The notes beneath the pieces were generated by a model, which saw nothing but the letters and a program-made list of their open reading frames with translations, ran no database searches and was not told the DNA's origin. A program made the position numbers and the translations under genes. From Martinezella rhizogenes (GTDB lineage Bacteria; Pseudomonadota; Alphaproteobacteria; Rhizobiales; Rhizobiaceae): a stretch of 64,000 nt of DNA. The stretch is from assembly GCA_013322215.1 (NCBI GenBank), contig JAAMEZ010000041.1, forward strand, positions 62,001 to 126,000. The letters run 5' to 3'. Shown here one piece after another: positions 63,149 to 64,000 of the stretch (position 1 is its first letter; the number at the start of each line of letters is the position of its first letter).

Positions 63149-64000
63149 CTAAAGTGAAAGCCCTCCTGACATGGAGCGCTCTCGGCTCCGTGAGCTTTCC
63201 AAAACCCTCGGTCGCTCATGATCCGCCTTCGGCAAAGGACCCGGTAATGGCACACTAAGCAGTTCATTCAGTAACGCTTGCTGTTCCGAATTTGTCAAAT
63301 GGTCGCCTTGCATCGAGAGTTCTGGTCGTGTTTCTGAGACGCGCGACAAGCCCGGTTCGCCAAACAAAGCCTGCGGATCAAAGCGCTCACTTGTCGCATT
63401 GGTCGAGTGATCGCGTTCCAAAGGCCCTTGCGAATGTTCATCGAACACACTCTCCGACACTGAACTCGTTCGCACCAGGCTGTCTCCGGAAGCTCCACGG
63501 AGGCTGTCCTCAACACGCCCGCCTGGTGCGCCATGTACTTCCAAAGGCGGCGGGACTGGCACGCTATGCAGGAAACTCAAGAGCTCTTGCTCGTTTGGAT
63601 CCGACTGATGATTATTGATCGGAAATAAGGACATCGGCGGCGCTTGGGAATCCGTTCTGCCGACCGGCGATTGCGGATCGGCGGATGGGTTTATCGAGGC
63701 CCGCCGCAAACCTAACATCGTTATTCTTTCCGGCGATCCGGGAAACGACATCTCTGTTATTGACCGGCTTGACCGGAAGAGATTTCCCCGCCTCTCACTG
63801 AGGTTTTTTTCCTCTTGCTTTTCCCTTTCATTATCACGCTGGAGATTGACCGCCACTGGCCCTTTTTCCGACTTAGCGCCTTCCCTTGGAAAAACTGGAT
63901 CTAAGGCACGCACATTTGACGATGGAGGTAGTGTTTGGGAACCGACCCGTCGCTCGGAGTTCGGTTGCCGAAACAAGGGTGAATTTTGTATAACGCCATC
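63149..64000 (-). CDS. virE3: C-terminal part of a translocated Vir effector, probably VirE3
   Basis: A minus-strand frame open to the window edge; the true start is outside, so the TTG at 63976 is internal. The visible 284 residues are hydrophilic and disordered-looking, rich in Ser, Pro, Arg and Glu, with two related blocks: ELLSFLHSVPVPPPLE and ALLNELLSVPLPGPLP. The C-terminus RPRVLESSRSRER fits exactly the R-x7-R-x-R-x-R signal of substrates of the VirB/D4 secretion system. VirE3 ends the virE operon, which points toward the left border in nopaline plasmids, so it is the best candidate; VirD5 is the main alternative. Confidence 0.6.
   Translation of the reverse strand, partial: DGVIQNSPLFRQPNSERRVGSQTLPPSSNVRALDPVFPREGAKSEKGPVAVNLQRDNEREKQEEKNLSERRGNLFRSSRSITEMSFPGSPERITMLGLRRASINPSADPQSPVGRTDSQAPPMSLFPINNHQSDPNEQELLSFLHSVPVPPPLEVHGAPGGRVEDSLRGASGDSLVRTSSVSESVFDEHSQGPLERDHSTNATSERFDPQALFGEPGLSRVSETRPELSMQGDHLTNSEQQALLNELLSVPLPGPLPKADHERPRVLESSRSRERSMSGGLSL

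Noticed and set aside
1..64000. tRNA or rRNA genes, CRISPR arrays
   Set aside because: I saw no cloverleaf-like gene, no rRNA segment and no regularly spaced repeats; short repeats found are borders, parS, operators and the GAGGAA tract.
1..64000. Origin of transfer (oriT)
   Set aside because: oriT of Ti plasmids lies between traA and traC; neither gene is in this window, and trb genes alone do not mark it.

Overview
The window is a stretch of a nopaline-type tumour-inducing (Ti) plasmid from an Agrobacterium-group alphaproteobacterium. The evidence is a repABC replicon joined to a LuxI-type traI and a complete trb conjugation operon, a nopaline uptake and catabolism region, a full T-DNA of about 24.5 kb between recognisable 25-bp borders, and the 3' end of a Vir effector gene. 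Several products (TraI, NocT, iaaM, ornithine cyclodeaminase) look very close to the pTiC58 family as I remember it. Nopaline synthase and above all protein 6b have diverged more.

Layout. 1-3.7 kb: plasmid accessory genes (5'-truncated helicase/nuclease, DUF1612-like protein, serine recombinase). 3.7-7.7 kb: repC, repB, repD and repA on the minus strand, with the RepE counter-transcript and two parS palindromes. 7.7-18.4 kb: tra boxes, traI and trbB-C-D-E-J-K-L-F-G-H-I as one plus-strand operon. 18.6-23.0 kb: nocR and the divergent nocPTQM nopaline transporter. 23.1-28.1 kb: a second LysR regulator and a hydantoinase-type hyuA-hyuB pair. 28.7-34.8 kb: nopaline oxidase (noxB, a small ferredoxin-like subunit, noxA), arginase, a bacterial opine dehydrogenase homologue and ornithine cyclodeaminase. 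This is a route nopaline -> arginine -> ornithine -> proline.

34.97-59.45 kb is T-DNA. It begins at the right border with nos, then a RolB-family gene (probably 6a), 6b, ipt, iaaM, iaaH, gene 5, a first agrocinopine-synthase homologue, a truncated mas1'-like dehydrogenase, four more RolB-family genes, a polytopic membrane protein, and a second agrocinopine-synthase homologue next to the left border. These genes are AT-rich between coding regions and carry TATA-like boxes. Both agrocinopine-synthase genes can be read from an ATG only if a 62- or 66-base intron is removed.

Beyond the left border (59.9-62.8 kb) lies a decayed copy of an agrocinopine-catabolism/quorum-sensing block: an accF tail, truncated accG, a Nudix hydrolase, a truncated sugar isomerase, and traR cut by an IS66-family remnant. 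The window ends inside a gene for a Vir protein, most likely VirE3, with a clear type IV secretion signal.

How it fits together: T-DNA genes make plant cells grow (auxin, cytokinin, 6b and RolB-family proteins) and secrete nopaline and probably agrocinopine. The noc/nox block lets the bacterium eat nopaline. traI/trb spread the plasmid and repABC maintains it. The intact traR that should control traI and trb is not in this window.
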